From the NCBI RefSeq assembly GCF_016704835.1, contig NZ_JADIZJ010000005.1, positions 316,448 through 380,447 on the forward strand: 64,000 nt of DNA, in the 5' to 3' direction. Below, in pieces: positions 38,110-45,973 of this stretch (position 1 is its first letter; the number at the start of each line of letters is the position of its first letter). A program made the position numbers and the translations under genes. The DNA is from Sphingopyxis sp. (GTDB lineage Bacteria > Pseudomonadota > Alphaproteobacteria > Sphingomonadales > Sphingomonadaceae). Below the pieces are notes generated by a model. That model saw only the letters and a list, made by a program, of their open reading frames with translations. It did not search any database and was not told where the DNA came from.

Positions 38110-38379
38110 ATGAGCGTTTTCCAGATCGCGATCGAGGTGGTCGGCTGGCTCGCCGCCGTCCTCATCCTCGCCAGCTACGTCCTGCTGTCGCTCGGACGGA
38201 TCGAGCCGCGTGGCTATCTCTATCAATGGATGAACGTGATCGGTGCCAGCGGGTTCGTGCTGAACTCGGGCTATAACGGCGCGCTGCCCTCAGCAGGGCT
38301 GAACATCGTGTGGGCGTTGATGGGGGTCTTCACCCTGTGGAGTGTGTGGCGCGCGCGGCGGCATTCTGCCGAAACCTGA
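38110..38379 (+). CDS. CBU_0592-type small membrane protein
   Basis: The 89-residue protein has three hydrophobic segments (VVGWLAAVLILASYVLLSLG, the NVIGASGFVLNSGYNGA region and AGLNIVWALMGVFTLWSVW). Order and spacing match the CBU_0592 family of small integral membrane proteins of unknown function. GAAGGGA lies upstream of the ATG. It ends just before a convergent tRNA. Confidence 0.7.
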   Translation: MSVFQIAIEVVGWLAAVLILASYVLLSLGRIEPRGYLYQWMNVIGASGFVLNSGYNGALPSAGLNIVWALMGVFTLWSVWRARRHSAET

Positions 38380-38390
38380 CCTCTCGCCTA

Positions 38391-38466
38391 TGGTGGGCGC
38401 TGACGGGCTCGAACCGCCGACCCTCTCGGTGTAAACGAGATGCTCTACCAACTGAGCTAAGCGCCC
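38391..38466 (-). tRNA. tRNA-Val (anticodon TAC)
   Basis: On the minus strand the 76 bases fold as a complete cloverleaf: GGGCGCT acceptor arm paired with AGCGCCC, D-arm GCTC/GAGC with AGTTGGTA loop, anticodon stem TCTCG/CGAGA with loop TTTACAC (anticodon TAC), T-arm with TTCGAGC loop, discriminator A and an encoded CCA (38391-38393). Anticodon TAC reads Val codons GTA/GTG. Confidence 0.96.
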
Positions 38467-38593
38467 CCGAAATGTCACCATATGCAGGGAAGCGCGCCAC
38501 TGCCACAACCTGCCATCGCTGGCAAGCCGTCGCTATTCGTCCAGCGCCGCGAAATTAGCGCGCCACCGCATCGCATGTGCCCTTGCCGCGTGC

Positions 38594-38821
38594 CGCACCT
38601 TCGCCGCGGGCCGCACCCGCCCCTTCCCCGACGGCATTGACCTGGCTGCCGAAATGGTCCGGCAGCGCCGGGCGGTGGCGACCAGCGATGCCTACATGGT
38701 CGAGGAAGCCAAAGCGCAGGCGAAGCGACGCGGCATCTGGCAAGGCAACGTCGCCCGCCCCGCCGACTGGCGGGCGGCGCACGAACGCCCGGCGACTACG
38801 CACACAGCGTCCGACGCCTAG
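38594..38821 (+). pseudogene. C-terminal remnant of a thermonuclease (SNase)-family gene
   Basis: The frame ending TAG at 38821 reads DGIDLAAEMVRQRRAVATSD, then AYMVEEAKAQAKRRGIWQGN and VARPADWR. This matches the end of staphylococcal-nuclease-like proteins (L-A-x-x-M-V-R-x-G, A-E-x-x-A-R-x-x-x-R-G-I-W-x-G, P-x-x-W-R). The catalytic N-terminal half is missing; upstream the frame runs toward the tRNA-Val gene without a start. It is a truncated remnant. Confidence 0.5.
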
Positions 38822-38875
38822 GGTCACGAACACACCCGCTATGCCTCGCCGCCGTTTCGGGCTAGGGCGAGCGAC

Positions 38876-39256
38876 ATGAACAGCGTGCTTCCCGTCATGA
38901 TCGGCGGCGCGATCGGCGCCGGCGCCCGCCATCTGGTGGGACAGGCGATGCTCGCGCGGCTTGGTCCCGGCTTCCCCTGGTGGACGCTGGCGGTCAATAT
39001 CGTCGGCAGCCTGGCTATGGGGCTGCTCATCGGTGCACTTGCGCGCGGCGAGGGCAGCAGCGATGCGGCACGACTGTTCGTCGGCGTCGGGATCCTCGGC
39101 GGCTTCACCACCTTTTCCTCTTTCAGCATGGAATTCTGGATGCTTTTCGAACGCGGCCAAACCGCTCAGGCGGCCGCCTATGTCCTCGCGTCGGTGATCG
39201 GCGCGATCGCGGCGTGCGGGCTTGGCCTTTTTGTCATGCGGCAGATGCCGGCATGA
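38876..39256 (+). CDS. crcB: Fluoride exporter CrcB/Fluc
   Basis: The 126-residue protein has four transmembrane helices and the family signatures GGAIGAGARHLV, NIVGSLAMGLL and GILGGFTTFSSFSME. Fluc channels dimerise and export fluoride. Its TGA overlaps the rluA ATG (ATGA). No fluoride riboswitch was recognised upstream, where the nuclease remnant lies. Confidence 0.92.
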   Translation: MNSVLPVMIGGAIGAGARHLVGQAMLARLGPGFPWWTLAVNIVGSLAMGLLIGALARGEGSSDAARLFVGVGILGGFTTFSSFSMEFWMLFERGQTAQAAAYVLASVIGAIAACGLGLFVMRQMPA

Positions 39257-40257
39257 GCGACGCCAAGGCAACTCTCGACAGCGCCACGATTGCCGAAGAA
39301 GACGACGGCATCCGGCTCGACCGCTGGTTCAAGCGTCACCGCGAAGGGACGCCGCACGCGTTGCTCGCGCGTTGGGCGCGATCGGGCGCGCTGACGCTCG
39401 ACGGGAAAAAGGCCGATGTGTCGGATCGCATCGCGACCGGACAGAAGCTGGTGATGCCGACTCCGCCGGTCGAAGCCGCGGCGCGCCCGGCGCGCAAGGG
39501 GCGTCCGCTCACCGATGCCGACGTCGAACTCGCAACGGGGATGATGATCCACCGCGACGCAGCCGCCATTGTGCTCAACAAACCACCGGGGCTGGCAACG
39601 CAGGGCGGTACCAAGACCGACGCGCATGTCGATGGCCTGCTTGACGCGCTGAAGTTCGACGGACCGACCCGGCCCAAGCTCGTCCATCGGCTCGACAAGG
39701 ACACGTCGGGGGCGCTGCTGATCGCGCGGACGCCCAAAGCCGCGGCCTATTTCGCCAAAAGCTTTTCGAACCGCAGCGCAAAAAAGACCTATTGGGCGCT
39801 GATTGTCGGGGTCCCCGACATCCAGCAGGGCGAAATCGACCTGCCGCTCGCCAAGCAACCGGGTTCGGGCGGCGAAAAGATGCACGTCCATGACGACGGC
39901 CTGCCTTCGAAAACGCGCTACCGCGTCATCGAGCGCGCGGGAAACAGCGCCGCGTGGGTCGAGCTCCAGCCGCTGACCGGGCGCACCCACCAGCTGCGCG
40001 TCCACATGGCGGCGATCGGCCATCCGATCGTCGGCGACGGCAAATATGGCGGCAAGAGCGCGTTCCTGACCGGAACGATCAGCCGCAAGATGCACCTGCA
40101 CAGCCGCCGCCTGCGCATCGATCATCCCGACGGCGGCGCCATCGACGTGCAGGCCGAAGTGCCTGACCATTTCGCGGCCAGCCTCGATGCGCTGGGCTTC
40201 GACCTGCTGCTCGGTGAGGTCGTGATCGATCCGGCCGAAAAAGGTCCGCCGCCCTAA
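39253..40257 (+). CDS. RluA-family 23S rRNA pseudouridine synthase
   Basis: The 334-residue product has an N-terminal S4-like RNA-binding part (IRLDRWFKRHREGTPHALLARW), and a catalytic domain with KLVHRLDKDTSG (catalytic Asp148), RSAKKTYWALIVG and LTGRTHQLRVHMAAIGHPIVGD. It resembles RluC/RluD-type enzymes. The stop at 40257 may be the result of one extra C: the next frame continues as a Lys/Arg-rich tail (ALKAQAKAHSKQIRKARRGE) to a TGA at 40483, like the basic tails of related sphingomonad RluA proteins. It is coupled to crcB. Confidence 0.9.
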   Translation: MSDAKATLDSATIAEEDDGIRLDRWFKRHREGTPHALLARWARSGALTLDGKKADVSDRIATGQKLVMPTPPVEAAARPARKGRPLTDADVELATGMMIHRDAAAIVLNKPPGLATQGGTKTDAHVDGLLDALKFDGPTRPKLVHRLDKDTSGALLIARTPKAAAYFAKSFSNRSAKKTYWALIVGVPDIQQGEIDLPLAKQPGSGGEKMHVHDDGLPSKTRYRVIERAGNSAAWVELQPLTGRTHQLRVHMAAIGHPIVGDGKYGGKSAFLTGTISRKMHLHSRRLRIDHPDGGAIDVQAEVPDHFAASLDALGFDLLLGEVVIDPAEKGPPP

Positions 40258-40482
40258 ATCGGCGCTGAAGGCGCAGGCCAAAGCGCACAGCAAGCAAATC
40301 CGCAAGGCGCGGCGCGGTGAACGGCGCGGACGCACCGCTGACAGTAAGCCGACCGACTTCGCCGGAAAATCGGCAAAGGAAAAGGCGAAAGCAGGCAAGC
40401 CCGGCAAACCGGCGGCGAAGAAGACGACGGGCAAGAAGCCAAGCGCAAAGAAACATCCGGCGCGTCCCGCCAAACCGGGCTG

Positions 40483-41103
40483 ATGCATCCGAACGCTGAC
40501 TTTCGGCCGCGGCAGGACGACCTGGCCGAGTTGCTCGTCCGCGAGATCGGCTTTGCTGCGATCTTCGCCGCCACGCCCGACGGACCGCGCGTCGCGCATG
40601 CGCCTGTAGTGCTGAGCGACGATCGGGCCGCGCTGCAATTCCACCTCGCGCGCGGCAATGCACTGACCCGGCACCTTGACGGCGCGACTGCGCTTGCGGT
40701 GGTGCAGGGTCCCGACGCCTATGTCAGCGCCAGCTGGTATGAAACCCCCGACCAAGTGCCGACGTGGAACTATGTCGCGATCGAAATGGAGGGCGTCGTC
40801 AGCAAGCTCGACGATGCGGCGTTGATCGCGCAGCTCGACACGCTGTCGGCCAGCCATGAGGCGCGCGTCGGCGCCAATCCGCCATGGACCCGCGACCAGA
40901 TGAACCCGGCGCTGTTCAGCAAGATGACCGGCGCCATTACCGGCTTCGAACTGCGGATCACCGCGTGGCGCCCGACGATCAAGCTGTCGCAGAACAAACC
41001 CGCCGCCGAACGCGACCGCGTCGCGCGGGGGGTCGAAGCAAGCGGCCACGGCGCGCTCGCGCAGTTGATGCGCCATTTGGGTGGCGATAAGGAAACAGCA
41101 TGA
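40483..41103 (+). CDS. PaiB-type FMN-binding negative regulator
   Basis: The 206-residue protein starts HPNADFRPRQDDLAELLVRE and contains VQGPDAYVSASWYETPDQVPTWNY, which is the signature of the PaiB/FMN-binding-2 family related to pyridoxamine-phosphate-oxidase folds. The C-terminus has KLSQNKP as in the family. It may be a flavin-binding regulator; function is unproven for most members. It overlaps the basic-tail stop (TGATG) and the next gene (ATGA). Confidence 0.87.
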   Translation: MHPNADFRPRQDDLAELLVREIGFAAIFAATPDGPRVAHAPVVLSDDRAALQFHLARGNALTRHLDGATALAVVQGPDAYVSASWYETPDQVPTWNYVAIEMEGVVSKLDDAALIAQLDTLSASHEARVGANPPWTRDQMNPALFSKMTGAITGFELRITAWRPTIKLSQNKPAAERDRVARGVEASGHGALAQLMRHLGGDKETA

Positions 41104-41336
41104 CCCCCAACGACGATATCCTCGCCAAGAAACGATATTTCGCCATTGTCGCGATTCGTCTCGCGGGCGCGATGCTGGTGCTGATCGGCTTCGTGCTGAT
41201 CCGCGGGGGCTGGGAACTCGCGGGGCAGCCGACCGACCGCTGGATCGGCGTCGCGCTCGTCCTGATCGGCGCGTTCGATTTCGCTGTGATGCCGCGGTTG
41301 CTCGCGCGCCGCTGGCGTTCGCCCAGAGAGCTGTGA
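41100..41336 (+). CDS. Small two-helix membrane protein
   Basis: The 78-residue product has two hydrophobic helices (FAIVAIRLAGAMLVLIGFVL and WIGVALVLIGAFDFAVM) separated by a short polar loop, and an Arg-rich C-terminus (LLARRWRSPREL). It lies between and is coupled with PaiB-like and ATP12 genes. It resembles DUF-type sphingomonad proteins next to ATP12; no function is known. Confidence 0.75.
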   Translation: MTPNDDILAKKRYFAIVAIRLAGAMLVLIGFVLIRGGWELAGQPTDRWIGVALVLIGAFDFAVMPRLLARRWRSPREL

Positions 41337-41343
41337 TCAGCCG

Positions 41344-42033
41344 GTGAAGCGCTTCTGGAAAGACGTCGCCATCGTCCCTCAGGACGGTGGCTGGGGCATC
41401 GCGCTCGACGGACGGCCGATGCGTACGCCGCACCGTGCGCCGCTGGTCGCGTCGAGCGCGGCACTGGCCAAAGCGATCGCCGCCGAATGGCAGGCTCAGG
41501 GCGAAACGATCGATCCGCGCGCGATGCCGATGACCGGGCTCGCCAACGCCGCGATCGACCTCGCGACGGCGGACCCCGCGGGGTTTGCCGAACCCATCGC
41601 CGCCTATGCCGCAACCGATCTGCTCTGTTACCGCGACGACCGCGATGCGGCGTTGCAGGCGGAGCAGGTGGCGGCATGGAACCCGATCCTGGCGTGGGCC
41701 GAGGCGCAATTTGGGGTTGAATTCGTCATCACCCAGGGAATACTCCCGGTCGACCAGCCGACCGCGACGATCGAGGCGCTGCGCGATGCCACGCTCGGGT
41801 ATGAATCGTGGCGAATGACAGCGCTGACCCCGCTGGTGACGATCGGTGGCTCGCTTGTCGCGGGCCTCGCCTGCATTAATCAGGCGTTCGGTTCCGAACT
41901 TTTGTGGGAAGCGGTCAGCCTCGACCAATTATACCAGGAACGCCGCTGGGGCGCCGATGCACAGGCGCAGGCGCAGCGCGCCGCGCACAAGCGCGACTGG
42001 GACAATGCGGTGCGGTTTTTGACCTATCTCTGA
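41344..42033 (+). CDS. ATP12-family F1-ATPase assembly chaperone
   Basis: The 229-residue protein contains the ATP12 landmarks: WGIALDGRPMRTPHRAPL, LAKAIAAEWQAQGETIDP, MPMTGLANAAID, LLCYRDD and the late LWEAVSLDQLYQERRWG. In mitochondria and alphaproteobacteria this chaperone helps assemble the F1 alpha subunit. The start is GTG 41344. It closes the crcB-rluA-paiB run. Confidence 0.92.
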   Translation: MKRFWKDVAIVPQDGGWGIALDGRPMRTPHRAPLVASSAALAKAIAAEWQAQGETIDPRAMPMTGLANAAIDLATADPAGFAEPIAAYAATDLLCYRDDRDAALQAEQVAAWNPILAWAEAQFGVEFVITQGILPVDQPTATIEALRDATLGYESWRMTALTPLVTIGGSLVAGLACINQAFGSELLWEAVSLDQLYQERRWGADAQAQAQRAAHKRDWDNAVRFLTYL

Positions 42034-42036
42034 GCC

Positions 42037-42115
42037 CGGTCGTGGCGAGCGAAGTCGGAGCACGCTTAACGCACGCTTTGACGATGGCAATCTCGACTTC
42101 GCTCGATGCGAACGG
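42037..42115. repeat. Intergenic palindromic repeat, CGAGCGAAGTCG type
   Basis: CGAGCGAAGTCG (42046-42057) is the exact reverse complement of CGACTTCGCTCG (42094-42105). The outer ends CGGTCGTG and GATGCGAACGG are weakly complementary. It separates convergent ATP12 and crotonase genes. The element at 50290 carries the same CGAGCGAAGTCGAG core. Confidence 0.7.
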
Positions 42116-42130
42116 AATTAGGATTTCCGC

Positions 42131-42934
42131 TTAATCCACAAAATTCGGCCGCCGCTTCTGCATCCCCGACATCACCGCTTCCATCTGGTTCGGAGTGCGG
42201 ATGACCTTCACCTGCTCATCGCTTTCGGCCTGCAAAATCTCTGCGTCGGTCGCGTCGGCGAGCATGTTGCACAGTCGCTTGGCACCGCGGATTGCATGCG
42301 GATTCTTGTCGGCGATCACCGCGGCCATTTCCATCGCTTTCGCCAGCGGATCGTCGGAGACATGCGTCGCAAAGCCGAGCAATTTCGCCTCGGACCCGTT
42401 AAATTCGCGGTTGGTATAAATCATCTCGCGCAGCACATCGTCGGCGACCTGCGTGCGCCACAGCGCCATGCCAGCGACGTCGGGAACCAGCCCCCAGCGC
42501 ATCTCCATGATCGCGATGCGCGTATCGGGGTGGACGATGCGGATGTCGGCGGCGGCCATGATCTGGCTGCCCGCCCCGAATGCCACTCCATGCACTGCGG
42601 CAAGCACCGGCACCGGAATTTCGCGCCAGCCCCACGCGGCATATTGCGCGTTGTTCGCGATGCCTTTGGTGCGATCGGCGAGCGTGCCGCCCGCGCTGCT
42701 CGCCCCTGGATCGCGATCATTGCTCAGGCTCGACAGATCCAGCCCGGCGCAAAAGGCGCGCCCCTCGCCTGACAGCACGACGACGCGCAGCCCCGGCATC
42801 GTCTTGAGCGTATCGACGGCTTCGGAAAGCGCGTCCCACATCGCGGGGTCGAGCGCGTTCATCTTGTCGGCGCGAATCAACCGGACGTCGGCAATTCCGC
42901 CGTTGAGCATGGTGATGGAAATGCGGTCTTTCAC
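42131..42934 (-). CDS. Enoyl-CoA hydratase/isomerase (crotonase) family protein
   Basis: The 267-residue protein has the crotonase oxyanion motifs: AFCAGLDLSSL and VHGVAFGAGSQIMAAADIRI. The usual first catalytic Glu of hydratases is not evident after GAG, so it may be an isomerase or other crotonase. MRWGLVPDVAGM is typical for the subgroup. Start is GTG 42934 with AAGGGACG upstream. It is the last gene of a minus-strand acyl-CoA block with an isomerase and an acyl-CoA ligase. Confidence 0.88.
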   Translation of the reverse strand: MKDRISITMLNGGIADVRLIRADKMNALDPAMWDALSEAVDTLKTMPGLRVVVLSGEGRAFCAGLDLSSLSNDRDPGASSAGGTLADRTKGIANNAQYAAWGWREIPVPVLAAVHGVAFGAGSQIMAAADIRIVHPDTRIAIMEMRWGLVPDVAGMALWRTQVADDVLREMIYTNREFNGSEAKLLGFATHVSDDPLAKAMEMAAVIADKNPHAIRGAKRLCNMLADATDAEILQAESDEQVKVIRTPNQMEAVMSGMQKRRPNFVD

Positions 42935-42947
42935 GGGAGCGTCCCTT

Positions 42948-43556
42948 TCAGCGTTTCAAAGCGGCTTCGACAAGCGGAAGCTGGTCGTTGCCGAAATACA
43001 TGTCGTTCTTGTCGACGAAGATCGTCGGCGAACCATAGCCGCCGCGCGCAATCACTTCATCGGTATTCACACGCAGCCGCGCCTTGACCGCTTCGCTGCC
43101 CGCCGCCGCGGCGAGCGTGGCGCCGTCGAGTCCTTCTGCATCGGCGACTGCCGCGAGCACTGCGGGGTCGTCGAGATTTTCCTGACGGTCAAAATAGCTT
43201 ACAAAGGCTGCGCCCGCAAAACGCACGAGCGCAACCTGATCGTCTTCGAGCGCGCAGCAGAAACGCATCGCGGCGATGCTCTTGGCCGGATGCCATTGTG
43301 ACGGGAAATTCATCGGCACGCCCGCGAGCCGCGCCCAGTCCTGCAGCACTTTCCAGCTATGCTGCAATCGCCGGTTGTCCGCCTGTTCACGCATTGCATA
43401 GACGGCAGGGTTCACCGCATTGAATACCCCGCCAACGAGGATCGGCCGATAGACTGCCGCCGCGCCCGTGCGTCCGAGCAAGCCCGGCAGATTGTGAAAC
43501 GCCAGGCAGGTCCAGGGCGAGGAAAGGTCGAAGAAGAATTCGACGCGCGCGGTCAC
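42948..43556 (-). CDS. 2-hydroxychromene-2-carboxylate isomerase-type DsbA-fold protein
   Basis: The 202-residue product belongs to the kappa-GST/DsbA-like family (RVEFFFDLSSPWTCLAFHNL; ARGGYGSPTIFVDKNDMYFGNDQL). Ser replaces the CxxC first Cys (SSPWTC), as in HCCA isomerases that use glutathione. These act in aromatic compound breakdown, but the substrate here is unknown. It lies four bases after the acyl-CoA ligase stop. Confidence 0.85.
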   Translation of the reverse strand: MTARVEFFFDLSSPWTCLAFHNLPGLLGRTGAAAVYRPILVGGVFNAVNPAVYAMREQADNRRLQHSWKVLQDWARLAGVPMNFPSQWHPAKSIAAMRFCCALEDDQVALVRFAGAAFVSYFDRQENLDDPAVLAAVADAEGLDGATLAAAAGSEAVKARLRVNTDEVIARGGYGSPTIFVDKNDMYFGNDQLPLVEAALKR

Positions 43557-43560
43557 CGCA

Positions 43561-45093
43561 TCAGGCCTCCGCCTTTGCCTTCTCCCAATATTGGTCGCGA
43601 AGCAGGCGCTTGTAGAGCTTCCCAGTGTCGTGGCGTGGCAGTGCCTCCATGAAATCTATCCGCCGCGGGATCTTCACCCCTGACAGTTTCTCACGCGCAT
43701 AGGCGATCAGCTCGCCCCGGAATTCGTCGGTCGCGTCGGCCATATCGGCAGGCTGGATCACCGCGATCACCTCTTCGCCCATCTCGTCGTGCGGCCCACC
43801 GACCACCGCGACGTCGGCGACCTTCGGGTGCGTGACGAGGTGGTTTTCGATCTCCTGCGGATAGACGTTCACCCCGCCAGTGATGATCATGAAGCTCTTG
43901 CGGTCGGTCAGGTAGAGGAAACCTTCGTCGTCAAGTTTGCCCACGTCGCCGAGGGTCGACCAGCCCTTGCTGTTGCGGCTCGATGCCGTCTTCTCGCTAT
44001 CACCATGATATTCGAAGATATTTTCACTTTCGAAGAAAACTGTGCCTTCTTGATTGGGACCAAGCTCGGTCTCATTATCCTCGCCCATGATATGCACCGC
44101 GCCCAGAATAGGGCGACCGACGGTGCCCTTGTGGGTCAGCCAGTCGGGGCTGGAGACAAAAGTCATGCCATTGCCCTCCGACCCCGCATAATATTCGAAC
44201 AGCACCGGCCCCCACCAGTCGATCATCGCCTGTTTGACCGGCACCGGGCACGGCGCGGCGGCGTGGATTGCAACCTTCAGCGACGAGGTGTCGTAACGGG
44301 TGCGGACTTCCTCGGGCAGTTTGAGCATGCGCACGAAATGCGTCGGCACCCACTGGCTCGAGTTCACGCGATATTTTTCAATATGCGACAGCGCCGCTTC
44401 GGGATCGAATTTCTTCATCAGCACGACGGTGCCGCCAAGGCGATGGATCGTCATCGACCAACGCAGCGGCGCGGCGTGATATAGCGGCGCGGGCGACAGA
44501 TAGATGCTGTCGGCATTGATCTGGAACACCGCCGAGGCGAGCATGACGAGGCTGTTCGTCGCATCGATGGCGGGATCCTCGGGCAGCGGCACGCGTACGC
44601 CTTTCGGCCGCCCGGTCGTCCCCGACGAATAGAGCATATCGACCCCGGCGCGCTCGTCGGCGACGGGTGTCGCGGGCATCGCCTCCGCGGCATCCTCCCA
44701 GCGCGCCCAGCCATCGATGTCACCGCCCATCGCAAAGCGGGTGATCGTCGTGGTCAGCTGCTGCGCCGCGGCCCCAAGGCTGGCCGACACGACGAGCATC
44801 TTCGCCCCCGAATTTTCAAGGATGTAATCAGTCTCGTCCTGCGTCAGCCGCGACGAGATGCAGACATAGCGCAACCCCGAGCGCTGCGCGCCCCACGTCA
44901 GGCCGTAATAATGCGGGGTGTTTTCGAGCATGAAGGCGACGACATCCTCATGCCCCAGCCCATGCGCACGAAACAGCTGCGCGGCGCGATTCGACGCCGC
45001 GTCGAGCTCGCCATAGCTGATCGCCTCGCCCGTTTCGGCGACGATGATCGCAGCTTTGTCGGGGTTGCTGCGGGCATGAACGGAAGGGTGCAT
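43561..45093 (-). CDS. Acyl-CoA synthetase (AMP-binding)
   Basis: From ATG 45093 (GGAG upstream) the product is 510 residues. The adenylate-forming motifs are clear: DMLYSSGTTGRPKGV (P-loop), YYAGSEGNGMTF (A5-type), GWSTLGDVGKLDDEGFLY (A7) and GKLYKRLLRD with the C-terminal catalytic Lys. It probably activates a fatty or aromatic acid to its CoA ester. A GTG at 45180 could add 29 residues. Operon partners are a DsbA-fold isomerase and a crotonase. Confidence 0.9.
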   Translation of the reverse strand: MHPSVHARSNPDKAAIIVAETGEAISYGELDAASNRAAQLFRAHGLGHEDVVAFMLENTPHYYGLTWGAQRSGLRYVCISSRLTQDETDYILENSGAKMLVVSASLGAAAQQLTTTITRFAMGGDIDGWARWEDAAEAMPATPVADERAGVDMLYSSGTTGRPKGVRVPLPEDPAIDATNSLVMLASAVFQINADSIYLSPAPLYHAAPLRWSMTIHRLGGTVVLMKKFDPEAALSHIEKYRVNSSQWVPTHFVRMLKLPEEVRTRYDTSSLKVAIHAAAPCPVPVKQAMIDWWGPVLFEYYAGSEGNGMTFVSSPDWLTHKGTVGRPILGAVHIMGEDNETELGPNQEGTVFFESENIFEYHGDSEKTASSRNSKGWSTLGDVGKLDDEGFLYLTDRKSFMIITGGVNVYPQEIENHLVTHPKVADVAVVGGPHDEMGEEVIAVIQPADMADATDEFRGELIAYAREKLSGVKIPRRIDFMEALPRHDTGKLYKRLLRDQYWEKAKAEA

Positions 45094-45160
45094 CGGGCCA
45101 TCGTCTCCGGGAATCGTTGGTTTCTTATGTCCAAGATCAGTAGCAAGCTGAAACTTTTGG

Positions 45161-45933
45161 TCAAGCGAGGGGAAGGACACGGGCTCTTTCGGGCGTCAGC
45201 GATATTCGATCGGGCTGCAACCGGAGCGCGTGGCCTTGCCCCTTCACCGTCCGCAGCATCGGCCAGGCGAAACCGCGATCTGCCTTCGCGCGCAGGCGCG
45301 ACATATCGACTTCAACACCATTGGTGCCGGGATCGAAATCGAGCCGCCAGACCGCCGGTAACAAAGTCGCGCGCGACATCGGGCGATCGCAAACGCGCGC
45401 CAGATTCGCGAGCACATCGAACTCGCGTAGCGGCGGGCGGATCAAGCGCCCCGCGCGCTCGACCCGTCGGTCAATCAAATCGGTGCGGAGCTCGCCCGCC
45501 CAACCTGCCCCATAAACATTCGCGCGCGGCGCAGCAGGCTGGCGATGCGCGCCAGAACTTCAGGCAAATTTCCTGTCCATCACGCGGCATCATCGGCCCC
45601 ATCGCGCAAAGCCAACAGCCGCTCCGCCACACTGTCGCGATCCGACAGCGCCAGCATCGGCCGACTGCCCGCAACGCAGCGCGCCGAGCGAATGAATTCG
45701 GCGGGCTCCTGCCACCCGAGAAAGGGGTTGCGGACGAGCAAATCGAAACAGGGTCGAGTCACGGCGGCAAACCGGCGGCGGGAGGCACAAGCCGCTCGAC
45801 GCGCGCCGTATCGAAATGGAAAAGCGCCACCAGCGGCGCGGTGCGATGGGCCGCTTGCGGCGTTTCGGATGAAATCTTTGCGCTCGATTGCATCCACGTC
45901 CCCTCGCCCCGCTCGACAAGCTACCTGCAGCAC
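45161..45933 (-). pseudogene. Decayed OmpR/PhoB-type response regulator
   Basis: Three minus-strand frames together spell a response regulator. Near 45580-45750 the receiver reads FDLLVRNPFLGWQEPAEFIR, then SRPMLALSDRDSVAERLLAL and DGADDA before a stop. Another frame carries LPEVLARIASLLRRAR. The frame 45161-45478 gives the winged helix (REFDVLANLARVCDRPMSRA, LPAVWRLDFDPGTNGVEVDM and LRTVKGQGHALRL). At least two frameshifts separate them, and the phosphoacceptor Asp region is altered (LLVRNPF). No sensor kinase gene is adjacent. The intact winged-helix part (105 codons) could still be translated alone. Confidence 0.65.
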
Positions 45934-45973
45934 CCGGCATTGCGCGACACCGCGCCTGTGCTAATTCCGCAGC

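Noticed and set aside
39178..41928. 916-codon open frame antisense to CrcB, RluA, PaiB-like and ATP12 genes
   Set aside because: It runs opposite four well-supported genes and its translation is Arg/Ala-rich, the usual shadow of GC-rich coding DNA.
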